The notes below the pieces were generated by a model. The model was not told where the DNA came from, ran no database searches, and was given only the letters and a program-made list of their open reading frames with translations. From Clostridium ljungdahlii (lineage in GTDB: Bacteria; Bacillota; Clostridia; Clostridiales; Clostridiaceae): DNA of 64,000 nucleotides. Of the stretch, positions 26,108-34,160 are shown in pieces. The stretch spans positions 97,325-161,324 of the forward strand of contig NZ_LITT01000063.1 of the NCBI RefSeq assembly GCF_001636845.1, in the 5' to 3' direction. The translations under genes were made by a program, and so were the position numbers. How positions within the stretch are numbered: the stretch's first letter is position 1; each line of letters opens with the position of its first letter.

Positions 26108-28000
26108 TTAAATATTTAATTTTTTACGTTTTGACTCTATCCTTTGAAGCATTTGCTCCGCTGCCTTATCTGGATCAGGTTCTACAAAGAATTTTGAACC
26201 ATAGTCATCTTCCATCTTATTTAACAGATAATCTGCAACAAATGGACCTCCAGTTACAGGTGGAACAACACCAAGCCATGTATCTATACCGCTGCCTACT
26301 ACATACATTCCTATAGCTACTGCTTTTTCTGACATCCATTCAGGAGCAGCTCCAACTACTGGCAAATCACTGATATCCAATTTTAAATAATTTGCTAGCT
26401 CACCAACAAGTTGTAAATTACGGCTGATGTCAACACATGAACCTTGGTGAAGAACCGGTGGAATATCCAATAAACCACACACTGTTTTAAGTCCAGGACC
26501 AGCTATCTCTTTAGCTTCTTTTAAAAGCAACCCTGCCTTTGCTGCTGCATGAGCCGCACATCCTGTAACAACTACTATTACATCATGTGCAATTAAATAT
26601 TTGATCATTTTTACTATAGGTCCATCATGTTCAACTTTTGGATTATTACAACCTACAAAAGCAGCTGCACCTCTTATAACACCCGATAATATAACATCTG
26701 CAAGAGGTTTAACTGTTTGAAGCTGACCTATATTTGAATTGACAACCTTGTCAAGTGTGTCAACTATAGCTTCAGTACTAAATCCAACCACTGCATCACA
26801 TTTTTCATGAGGAATTAGAACCTTTTCTCTATCTCTATTCTTATAATTTAATATAGCTTCTTTCAATATCTGTTTTCCACATTCATAAGCATTGTCTTCA
26901 TCAAACTCAATATATAATGAATCTGTTATCTTGGCTTTTGGTGATGTTGTTATAAATTTAGTATGATAAGATTGAGATAGTTTTGCAAGTGATGGCATTA
27001 TGCACTGAACATCAACTATCAATGCTTCAACTGCACCTGTTACTACAGCAAGTTCCTGTTGAAGGAAGTTTCCTGCCATCTTAATACCATGTCTTAGTGC
27101 TATTTCATTTCCTGTACAACACATACCACAAAGATTTATTCCATCTGCCCCCTGAGCTTTTGCAAGAGCAATAAGTTCAGGATCTTCAGCAGCTGCAACA
27201 ACTGCTTCTGAAAGTACTGGTTCATGTCCATGCAGTATAACGTTAACTGAATTTTCCTCTAATACACCTAAATTAGCTGTAGTTTCTACTTCTGATGGAG
27301 TTGTAAATAGAATATCACTAAGTTCAGTTGCAATATAAGAACCACCCCATCCATCTCCAAGGGATGCTCTCATTGACATTTTAAGAATATTTTCTGCATC
27401 TCCTGAACATCCAATGTGAGTTGAGTGCATTATACTAACTATATCTTTATCAATTGCCCTTGGAGTTACACCAAGCCTGTCCCATACTTCTCTTCTTTTT
27501 TTAGGCAGCGCTGTAGGCAAAGTCAAATTCCCATGCGGTTTTCCATACTCATTTAATGTAGCTGCGGCCAAATCATGTGCTACATCATAAATATCCCTTC
27601 CTTCAGTTTCAATTCCAAATCTCTTTGCAACAGCTACAAGCTTTTTTTCATCTCTTATATTTATTTGTCCATCTCTTGATGCGTTTTCAAGATAAAGGCA
27701 TATTGACCTACCATGATCTGAATGTGATGCAGCTCCAGCTGCACACATTCTTGCAAAGTTTCTTGCAACTATAACATCTGCTGTAGCTCCGCAAATACCT
27801 CTTGATACTCCTTTTCCTGGAACTGGGCTTACCCTGCAAGGTCCCATAGCACAATTTCTACAGCATACACCAGCTAAACCAAAACCACATTGTACTTTCA
27901 TTTTAGCTTTTCTATCCCATACAGTTTCTACACCATCTTTTTTTGCTTTTTCAATAAGCTCTTCCTCAGCCGCTACTATTTCTGATCTTCTGTCTTCCAT
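26108..28000 (-). CDS. cooS: Anaerobic carbon monoxide dehydrogenase catalytic subunit
   Basis: Oxidises CO to CO2 (reversibly) at a [Ni-4Fe-4S] C-cluster. The 630-residue length is that of monofunctional CooS. The N-terminal cysteines fit the family: C38 and C46 for the D-cluster at the dimer interface, then CX2CX4C (C47, C50, C55) with C70 for the B-cluster; GIKMAGNFLQQELAVVTGAVEALIVDVQC and VVGCNNPK-like blocks hold C-cluster ligands. No CooF ferredoxin, CooC nickel chaperone or acetyl-CoA synthase subunit lies nearby, so it must use partners encoded elsewhere. It is convergent with the nitrogenase-like operon and shares an upstream promoter block with it. Strong AAGGAGG ribosome binding site. 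Confidence 0.95.
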   Translation of the reverse strand: MEDRRSEIVAAEEELIEKAKKDGVETVWDRKAKMKVQCGFGLAGVCCRNCAMGPCRVSPVPGKGVSRGICGATADVIVARNFARMCAAGAASHSDHGRSICLYLENASRDGQINIRDEKKLVAVAKRFGIETEGRDIYDVAHDLAAATLNEYGKPHGNLTLPTALPKKRREVWDRLGVTPRAIDKDIVSIMHSTHIGCSGDAENILKMSMRASLGDGWGGSYIATELSDILFTTPSEVETTANLGVLEENSVNVILHGHEPVLSEAVVAAAEDPELIALAKAQGADGINLCGMCCTGNEIALRHGIKMAGNFLQQELAVVTGAVEALIVDVQCIMPSLAKLSQSYHTKFITTSPKAKITDSLYIEFDEDNAYECGKQILKEAILNYKNRDREKVLIPHEKCDAVVGFSTEAIVDTLDKVVNSNIGQLQTVKPLADVILSGVIRGAAAFVGCNNPKVEHDGPIVKMIKYLIAHDVIVVVTGCAAHAAAKAGLLLKEAKEIAGPGLKTVCGLLDIPPVLHQGSCVDISRNLQLVGELANYLKLDISDLPVVGAAPEWMSEKAVAIGMYVVGSGIDTWLGVVPPVTGGPFVADYLLNKMEDDYGSKFFVEPDPDKAAEQMLQRIESKRKKLNI

Positions 28001-28055
28001 TAATAAAATACCTCCTTAAAATATAATAAATTTATAACCCAGATTGTATTTTTTA

Positions 28056-28084
28056 ATTATAGTTAAAATTTAATTGTCTACCAA
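28056..28084 (-). promoter_or_regulatory. Candidate proximal housekeeping promoter of cooS
   Basis: On the minus strand TTGGTA, 17 bp, TATAAT: a reasonable vegetative promoter about 55 bp upstream of cooS. It would give a short leader and basal expression separate from the distal activator-type promoter. Confidence 0.5.
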
Positions 28085-28248
28085 ATTTGTAAAGGTTAAC
28101 ATGGAAGGGGTAAAAATTATTAATCTTTTTTTAACTAAATAGGGTTTTAGGTATTTTTAAGATTATACAATGTATCTTTATGAATTTTTTTATAAGATAC
28201 TTTTGCTATTTTATATAAGAAGGATATATTGTATTTAATATAATTTTT

Positions 28249-28271
28249 CTCATTATTATACTAATAATGAG
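28249..28271. promoter_or_regulatory. Perfect palindrome in the long cooS leader
   Basis: CTCATTATTA-TAC-TAATAATGAG, 10+10 bp with a 3-bp spacer, lies 25-50 bp downstream of the predicted start of the distal cooS promoter. It could be a repressor operator or an RNA hairpin. A second weak hairpin (GTATCTT/AAGATAC) lies near 28166-28201. The rest of 28001-28415 is AT-rich without other recognisable features. Confidence 0.5.
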
Positions 28272-28300
28272 ATTACCCCTAACATATTTGTGTTTATGTT

Positions 28301-28366
28301 TAAATTATACGACATATATTTACATTTGATAAACAACTTAAATTTACACTTATACAACTAAAAGTT
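28301..28366 (-). promoter_or_regulatory. Distal activator-type promoter of cooS, block shared with the nitrogenase-like operon
   Basis: Read on the minus strand, AACTTTTAGTTGT, 12 bp, TTAAGTTGTTT, then TATAAT at 28304-28309. Two AGTTGT repeats are 21 bp apart and the spacing to the -10 equals that at 21125-21190. The orientation relative to the downstream gene is the same in both places. The implied cooS leader is about 295 nt. Confidence 0.68.
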
Positions 28367-28415
28367 ATAGCTTTAAAATTTAAAAGAAGGCTAAAAACAA
28401 TTGATTTTCTCTATT

Positions 28416-29822
28416 TTAATCTACATTATTATTGGTCCACGCCTTATATAGAAGTTTAACAGCTGGATTAATTTCAGATAATTTTACTCCTCCAAATCCC
28501 AACATAACAGTACCTTTTAAACTGTTCTCAGGATATTTCCAAAACTTCGACGTAGGATATACTTTTACACCAACTTCATGAGCTCTTTCAATTAACTCCT
28601 TTTCTGATACATTTCCTTTTACCTGTACTAAAATATGAAGACCAGCATTCATCCCATAAATAGAAATTTTGTCTCCAAACATTCTTTTCAAACTTTCAAC
28701 TAGTGCATCATGTTTTTTCTTCTGCATCCTATTGGTTTTTCTAAGGTAGCTTTCCCAATGCCCTTCTTTCATAAAAAGTTCTAAAGTTTTTTGGATAATA
28801 AAAGGGACAGAAGGTGGATACCCATCAAACATTATGGTAAACTTATTTAACATACATTTTGGAATGATCATGTATGATAAACGTAATGTTGGAAATAGAA
28901 ATTTCGAAAAACTGCCAATGTATACAACCCTATCACTACAAAGAGATTGAAGAGACTGCACAGGTTTTGTATTATATCTAAGGTGGCAGCTATAATCATC
29001 TTCAATAATTATTGAATTGTTTTTAATTGCCCATTCTATAAGCTCCAGTCTTCTAGAAATAGGCATTATAATTCCTAAAGGATATTGATGTGATGGAGTA
29101 ACATGTACAGCTTTGGTATTTGTAGAATTTAGTTCCTTTACATTTAATCCCGATGGATCAAGCGAAATAGGCTTCACATTAAATCCATGATTTTCTAAGG
29201 TACGGCGGGTTATATGATGTCCTGGTTCTTCCATTGCAATTGTGGTAGTAATGTCCCTGATAAGTTGGCAGAGCATACCTAAGCAGTAATTTACACCGGC
29301 CCCAATAAAAATTTGATCTAACGTACATTCTACTCCACGATAATAATGAAGATATTTTAATATCTCTTCTCGAAGATTAATTTCTCCAAAAGTTGGACCA
29401 TAACTTGTCATCTCACTAGAGAAAATTTTTATGCACTTATTTGTAAGTTTTCTCCACTGCGTCATAGGAAGTTCACTCTCATTTAATTTTCCATATTTAA
29501 AATCATATTGAATTAATGAGTCCGAATCATCTGGCAGCATAGGCTTATTATAAGAAACTTCTTTTGTACCATGAATATAGGAAAGATCTAACTTTTCAAC
29601 ATAATATCCACTGCGAGGTTTACTAATTAAATATCCTTCCGAATATAGTTGCTGATAAGCTATATCTACAGTATTTCTACTTATATGTAAATCACTGCAT
29701 AATTTTCGGCTTGATGGCAGTTTACTACCTGGCTTTAAATCACCACTTAAAATTTGCTCTCTAAAGTGCTGGTACAACTGAATATATAATGGGACATCAC
29801 TTTTATCTTTTAAAACAAACAT
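28416..29822 (-). CDS. MocR-family transcriptional regulator (GntR helix-turn-helix plus aminotransferase domain)
   Basis: A 468-residue fusion of an N-terminal GntR-type winged helix (residues about 8-75, PSSRKLCSDLHISRNTVDIAYQQLYSEGYLISKPRSGYYV) and a class I aminotransferase-like domain with the PLP-binding lysine in VYIGSFSKFLFPTLRLSYM. MocR proteins sense PLP-bound amino compounds (for example PdxR for vitamin B6, GabR for GABA); the target here is unknown. It is on the same strand as cooS but 415 bp upstream of it, with its own transcript. It might regulate cooS or the divergent LysR gene; the region 29823-30087 shows no clear operator. Confidence 0.9.
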   Translation of the reverse strand: MFVLKDKSDVPLYIQLYQHFREQILSGDLKPGSKLPSSRKLCSDLHISRNTVDIAYQQLYSEGYLISKPRSGYYVEKLDLSYIHGTKEVSYNKPMLPDDSDSLIQYDFKYGKLNESELPMTQWRKLTNKCIKIFSSEMTSYGPTFGEINLREEILKYLHYYRGVECTLDQIFIGAGVNYCLGMLCQLIRDITTTIAMEEPGHHITRRTLENHGFNVKPISLDPSGLNVKELNSTNTKAVHVTPSHQYPLGIIMPISRRLELIEWAIKNNSIIIEDDYSCHLRYNTKPVQSLQSLCSDRVVYIGSFSKFLFPTLRLSYMIIPKCMLNKFTIMFDGYPPSVPFIIQKTLELFMKEGHWESYLRKTNRMQKKKHDALVESLKRMFGDKISIYGMNAGLHILVQVKGNVSEKELIERAHEVGVKVYPTSKFWKYPENSLKGTVMLGFGGVKLSEINPAVKLLYKAWTNNNVD

Positions 29823-30087
29823 GCGTTCACATCCTTTTAACCCAAAATCATGATTCTTTAAGAATACTCTTTTCTATAGTTGGCCTCATTCTTTTTTCTA
29901 AATCTGGCACTTTTACATATAACACTAGTGTTTTACAATAAAGTTATATTAATTTCTTATTTTATCAACATAAAACGGTATCAACCAATATTTTATATTA
30001 TTATATCATAATAGATAAAAGTATAAGACTCCTCATATTATACTTTTAAAATTCCTTAAGATATTATAAAAAGGCAGGTGTGATGAA

Positions 30088-30963
30088 TTGGAGATCAAAC
30101 AATTAAAATATTTTCTAGAGGTTTGCAAACATAAGAGTTTTTCAAAGGCTGCTAAAGAAATTTATATTACTCAACAGGGCTTAAGCAAGGCAATTAGTAA
30201 TTTGGAAGAAGAACTTCAATATCCTTTACTTCATACTACACCTAAAGGAATCAAAATAACAAAATATGGGCAATACTTACAAAAACGATCGGAACATATT
30301 GTACAAGAGTTTGATTTGATTTTAGATGGCATGAATAAAATGGCTAATACCAATGAGGGAACTCTAACCGTATGTTTTAGCTTCGGAGTTCTCAATGCTC
30401 TATCACCAGATATTATATCCGACTTTCAAAAAACTTACCCTAACATTAAATTAATTATAAAAACTTATCCTGATTCAATTTGTGAAGAAGTTGTTATGAA
30501 TGAAAAAGCAGATTTAGCTGTTTCAATTGGCCCCGTTAATGAAAAAACTTTTAATTCTACTGCCATTAAATCTCAGTATCCTTGTATTTTAGTAAATAAA
30601 AAAAATCCATTGTCTAAAAAAACATCAGTGGATTTTAAAGAATTAAAAAATGAAAAATTCATTATTCTTAATGAAAAATTTCATTTTTATCACAACTTTA
30701 TTAATAAATGCAAAGAATCAGATTTTGAACCAAATATAGTCTTTACTACCTCAGAAATTATTACCGTTCATAAACTAAGTCATTTTAATAAAGGTATTGG
30801 CATAAGTATTGATTTTATGGCTAAAGATATTAACTATGAGGACATTTATCCAATTCCTTTTAAAGATTCTTCTTTCACATGGGAAATTTGTTTAATAACT
30901 AAGAAACGTCGATTCGAACCCAATTTAGTGAAAATATTCACAAATTATATGCTAAATCACTAA
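30088..30963 (+). CDS. LysR-family transcriptional regulator
   Basis: A 291-residue protein with the standard LysR plan: N-terminal winged helix (LKYFLEVCKHKSFSKAAKEIYITQQGLSKAISNLEEELQYPLLHTTPKGIKIT, residues 5-58), a linker helix and a two-lobed periplasmic-binding-like effector domain. The start is TTG, with AGGTGTG upstream; no in-frame ATG fits the conserved N-terminus (MEIKQLKYFLEVCKH). It is divergent from the MocR gene. Its target is unknown; the CO dehydrogenase or nitrogenase-like genes are candidates by proximity only. Confidence 0.92.
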   Translation: MEIKQLKYFLEVCKHKSFSKAAKEIYITQQGLSKAISNLEEELQYPLLHTTPKGIKITKYGQYLQKRSEHIVQEFDLILDGMNKMANTNEGTLTVCFSFGVLNALSPDIISDFQKTYPNIKLIIKTYPDSICEEVVMNEKADLAVSIGPVNEKTFNSTAIKSQYPCILVNKKNPLSKKTSVDFKELKNEKFIILNEKFHFYHNFINKCKESDFEPNIVFTTSEIITVHKLSHFNKGIGISIDFMAKDINYEDIYPIPFKDSSFTWEICLITKKRRFEPNLVKIFTNYMLNH

Positions 30964-30992
30964 AACTAATATACATGTGTTATTTATGCTAA

Positions 30993-31067
30993 TTAAATTT
31001 CTTTAGATACTTCTTCCAATACTTCAGCGGTTGAAGAAAGTTCTTAAATAGATGAAGTTATTTCCTC
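30993..31067 (-). pseudogene. Decayed C-terminal fragment resembling a chemotaxis receptor coiled coil
   Basis: On the minus strand this reads KEEITSSI, a stop, then ELSSTAEVLEEVSKEI and a stop, typical of the last helix of methyl-accepting proteins (EEI-SSIEELSSTAEVL). With an internal stop and no start it is a small gene remnant. It lies beside the second copy of the dispersed repeat. Confidence 0.45.
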
Positions 31068-31092
31068 TTTATAAGCACTTTTCAACTATATT

Positions 31093-31160
31093 TTTATCCG
31101 ATGACTACCTGCTCTAATACTCCTACTTATCCAAGCAGAAGTAAAGAGCAGCTCCGTCCT
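31093..31160 (-). repeat. Dispersed 68-bp structured repeat, copy 2
   Basis: Reverse complement of this segment matches 12103-12170 at 60 of 68 positions without gaps. The changes preserve pairing: the C-G pair becomes T-G, an A-G mismatch becomes T-A, and A-T becomes G-T. Here no adjacent GCATCAGATGGAGT hairpin is present. The rest of 30964-31329 is otherwise without genes. Confidence 0.72.
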
Positions 31161-31236
31161 GTTTTCCACCTCTAGTAAGCAATTAAATCATAAACTAATG
31201 TTGTCCAAAATTACACTAAATTCAAGTAAAGACCAC

Positions 31237-31292
31237 AAAAAACACCCACTAGGCTATTGTAATATCACTACAATACGCAAATGAGTGTTTCT
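31237..31292 (-). terminator. Terminator of the tRNA-Thr gene
   Basis: Read on the minus strand, ACACTCA and TGGGTGT close a long imperfect stem with an internal ATTGTA/TACAAT helix, followed by six T residues. It lies about 40 bp after the tRNA 3' end. Confidence 0.7.
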
Positions 31293-31329
31293 GTATTTAG
31301 AGTCCATCAATTTCTTGACGTTTCTTTTC

Positions 31330-31405
<76 letters not shown>

Positions 31406-31707
31406 AAAACACAATACTATTTTAATACAAAATTCTATTTTAAGCAAATATAAAAAAAGCTTTTTTATATTATTATCATAATCATCCAAATATGATTAAT
31501 TTCTTAGCATATCTTCAAAATATATGGATAATACTAAATTATATAGTTAACTCTAACATTAACTAATAATATCTATGTAATTCATTTATCTTTAGACTTT
31601 GACTTTCTTTGACCTTTATTGTACTATAATAACTGTAATAAGGATTTACAAAATATAAAAGCAATTTAGCAAACATAGAAAATAAAATCTATAAGGAGGT
31701 ATTCATT
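31406..31707 (+). promoter_or_regulatory. Region upstream of hsp20 with CtsR operator and promoter
   Basis: At 31598-31614 the minus strand reads GGTCAAA-GAA-AGTCAAA, a complete match to the CtsR heat-shock operator. It overlaps a -35 TTGACT (31599-31604), with a -10 TACTAT (31622-31627) 17 bp on and a TATAAT (31625-31630) overlapping that. Repression by CtsR and heat-shock release of the hsp20 pair is therefore expected. Ribosome binding site AAGGAGG at the end. The part 31406-31560 shows nothing recognisable. Confidence 0.85.
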
Positions 31708-32154
31708 ATGTTTGATATGGTTCCATTTAGAAAAAACAATTCTTTAAAAAGAGGCGATGCATTCGATAATTTTGTAGATTCATTCTTTGATAATGACTTT
31801 TTCACACCTATGAATATGAATGGTTTTGGCAATGGTTTTAAAGTTGATCTTAAGGAAAATGAAACTTCTTATGTAATTTGTGCTGATCTACCAGGAATAA
31901 ATAAAGATTCTATAGACTTAGATTTTAACAATAACTATTTGACCATATCTGCAAAAAGAGATGATTCTGCTGAAGATAAAACTGAAAACTTTGTAAGGCG
32001 TGAAAGAAGATATGGTGAATTCAAAAGAAGTTTTTACATCGACAATGTAGATGATTCAAATATTACGGCTTCTTTTAAAGCTGGAGTTTTAAGAGTTGAT
32101 CTTCCAAAACTTAATAGAGAAAAAAGTAACGGCAAAAAAATAGATATACATTAA
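31708..32154 (+). CDS. Small heat shock protein Hsp20 (copy 1)
   Basis: ATP-independent holdase chaperone that binds unfolding proteins. The 148-residue protein has an N-terminal arm (MFDMVPFRKNNSLKRGDAFDNFVDSFF), an alpha-crystallin domain from about residue 45 (KVDLKENETSYVICADLPGINKDSIDLDFNNNYLTISAKR) with the C-terminal AxFKxGVLxVxLPK signature (ASFKAGVLRVDLPK), and a short tail. It is the first of two tandem genes behind a CtsR-type operator and is cotranscribed with the second, 54 bp downstream. Confidence 0.96.
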   Translation: MFDMVPFRKNNSLKRGDAFDNFVDSFFDNDFFTPMNMNGFGNGFKVDLKENETSYVICADLPGINKDSIDLDFNNNYLTISAKRDDSAEDKTENFVRRERRYGEFKRSFYIDNVDDSNITASFKAGVLRVDLPKLNREKSNGKKIDIH

Positions 32155-32208
32155 TGAAATTTGATAATTTTCAAAAAATAATAGAATTATATTTAGGAGG
32201 TATTCATT

Positions 32209-32655
32209 ATGTTTGATATGATCCCATTTAAAAGAAACAATTCTTTAAAAAGAGGCGATGCATTCGATAATTTTGTAGATTCATTCTTTGATAATGACTT
32301 TTTCACACCTATGAACATGAATGGTTTTGGCAATGGTTTTAAAGTTGATCTTAAAGAGAATGAAACTTCTTATGTAGTTTGTGCTGATCTACCAGGAATG
32401 AATAAAGATTCTATAGATTTGGATTTCAATAATAATTACTTGACCATATCTGCAAAAAGGGATGACTCTATAGAAGATAAAAATGAAAACTTTGTAAGAC
32501 GTGAAAGAAGATATGGTGAATTCAGAAGAAGTTTCTACATTGATAATGTAGATGACAAAAACATTACAGCTTCTTTTAAAGATGGAGTTTTAGAAGTTAG
32601 CCTTCCAAAACTTTCACAAGGTAAAAGACAAGGTAAGAAAATAGATATACAATAA
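32209..32655 (+). CDS. Small heat shock protein Hsp20 (copy 2)
   Basis: Tandem duplicate of the preceding gene, same length (148 residues), differing at only a few scattered positions and mostly near the C-terminus (ASFKDGVLEVSLPKLSQGKRQGKK). The region coding residues about 9-45 is almost identical at the DNA level, and even the ribosome binding site and start context (TAGGAGGTATTCATTATG) are repeated. The duplication is therefore recent or kept alike by gene conversion. The two proteins probably form mixed oligomers. Confidence 0.96.
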   Translation: MFDMIPFKRNNSLKRGDAFDNFVDSFFDNDFFTPMNMNGFGNGFKVDLKENETSYVVCADLPGMNKDSIDLDFNNNYLTISAKRDDSIEDKNENFVRRERRYGEFRRSFYIDNVDDKNITASFKDGVLEVSLPKLSQGKRQGKKIDIQ

Positions 32656-32691
32656 AAAATTACTTACTATGAAATTAATATAACCAGACTA

Positions 32692-32724
32692 AAAAGCACT
32701 GTAAATAAACTTTACAGTGCTTTT
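32692..32724. terminator. Bidirectional terminator between hsp20 and dnaB
   Basis: AAAAGCACTGTAAA and TTTACAGTGCTTTT form a perfect 14-bp stem with a TAAAC-type loop between two convergent genes. Confidence 0.9.
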
Positions 32725-32726
32725 AG

Positions 32727-34061
32727 CTATTCCTGATGTATAACATCTAAATTACCAAACTTACTGAACTGACCCATCCATGCCAATTTTACAGTGCCTG
32801 TAGGACCATTTCTCTGTTTTGCAATAATACATTCCGCAACATTTTTATCTTCTGTATCCTTGTCATAGTACTCATCCCTGTACAAAAACATAACTATATC
32901 TGCATCCTGCTCTATTGATCCAGATTCTCTTAAATCTGACAACATAGGCCTATGGTCCGTTCTAGCTTCAGGCGCACGTGATAATTGGGACAAAGCAATA
33001 ACAGGACATTCCATTTCCTTTGCTAGTGCTTTTATGGATCTAGATATCTCTGAAACTTCCTGCTGCCTATTCTCTGAGCCTTTACCTCCACTCATAAGCT
33101 GTAGGTAATCCACAACTATCATATCTATACCATGTTCCATTTTTAATCTTCTGCATTTAGACCTCATTTCCATAATGGATATACCTGCAGTATCATCTAT
33201 AAATATCTTTGCAGCAGCAAGAGGCCCTGAAGCCCTAGCTATATTTTCCCAATCCTTATCTTCCAAATTTCCCGTTCTTAAATTCAACATATCTACATGT
33301 GCCTCGGAACATAAAAGCTTATAAGCTAATTGTTCTTTTGACATTTCAAGAGAAAACATAGCTATTTTTTTACCTTCCCTTAAAGCCGCATATTCCGCTA
33401 TATTTAAGGCAAAAGTTGTTTTACCCATAGAAGGTCTAGCTGCTACAAGTACCATATCTCCCTTTTGAAAACCCGACGTCTTAGCATCTAACTCTCTAAA
33501 TCCAGAGGCCACTCCTGTAGTTTCACCTTTATTGTTGAATAACCTCTCTATTTCAGTAAATCCTCTTTCAAGTACAACATTCATAGGCTCAAAATCAGAA
33601 ACTTTTCTATTACTTGACAAATCAAATATAGATTTTTCAGCCATATCAATGGTTCCTGCAACATCATCTTGGTTTTTATAACTTTCTTCTATTATCTTGG
33701 TAGAAGCCCTAATAAGTTTTCTCAGGACAGATTTATCTTTTACAATTTTTATATAGGATTTTAAATTAGCAGTGGACACTATTGATCCGCTTAGTTCACT
33801 TATATAAGTTATACCACCTGCTGCTTCAAGTTTTGATCTCGATTTTAAGTTTTCAGTCAAAGTTATTATGTCTACAGCTGTATCTTTTTTATATAAATCA
33901 AGTATCGAATCAAAAATAACCTTATGTGAATCCTTATAAAAATCCTCGGTGTTTAGAACTTCCATAGCTTCAACTATTGAGGTTTTATCAATAAGCATAG
34001 ATCCAATTACACCTTGTTCAGCCTCTATATTATGAGGTATGCTTCTAATAGATGTATCCAT
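32727..34061 (-). CDS. dnaB: Replicative DNA helicase
   Basis: Hexameric helicase that unwinds DNA at the replication fork. The 444-residue protein has the N-terminal domain (IPHNIEAEQGVIGSMLID), linker, and RecA-like domain with Walker A ARPSMGKTTFALN (about 207-219), Walker B MIVVDYLQLMSG and the C-terminal LSDLRESGSIEQDADIVMFLYRDEYY block that contains the arginine-finger region. Normal length; no intein. It follows lonC by 99 bp in the leftward block of origin-proximal genes. Confidence 0.97.
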   Translation of the reverse strand: MDTSIRSIPHNIEAEQGVIGSMLIDKTSIVEAMEVLNTEDFYKDSHKVIFDSILDLYKKDTAVDIITLTENLKSRSKLEAAGGITYISELSGSIVSTANLKSYIKIVKDKSVLRKLIRASTKIIEESYKNQDDVAGTIDMAEKSIFDLSSNRKVSDFEPMNVVLERGFTEIERLFNNKGETTGVASGFRELDAKTSGFQKGDMVLVAARPSMGKTTFALNIAEYAALREGKKIAMFSLEMSKEQLAYKLLCSEAHVDMLNLRTGNLEDKDWENIARASGPLAAAKIFIDDTAGISIMEMRSKCRRLKMEHGIDMIVVDYLQLMSGGKGSENRQQEVSEISRSIKALAKEMECPVIALSQLSRAPEARTDHRPMLSDLRESGSIEQDADIVMFLYRDEYYDKDTEDKNVAECIIAKQRNGPTGTVKLAWMGQFSKFGNLDVIHQE

Positions 34062-34160
34062 ACAGATGCCTCACTCCCTAGAATTAAATGTTACCATTTG
34101 TTTAATTGATCTACAGGTGAAATAGCAATTGTTTCAAATTAACACTTTGCTTATTTATAA

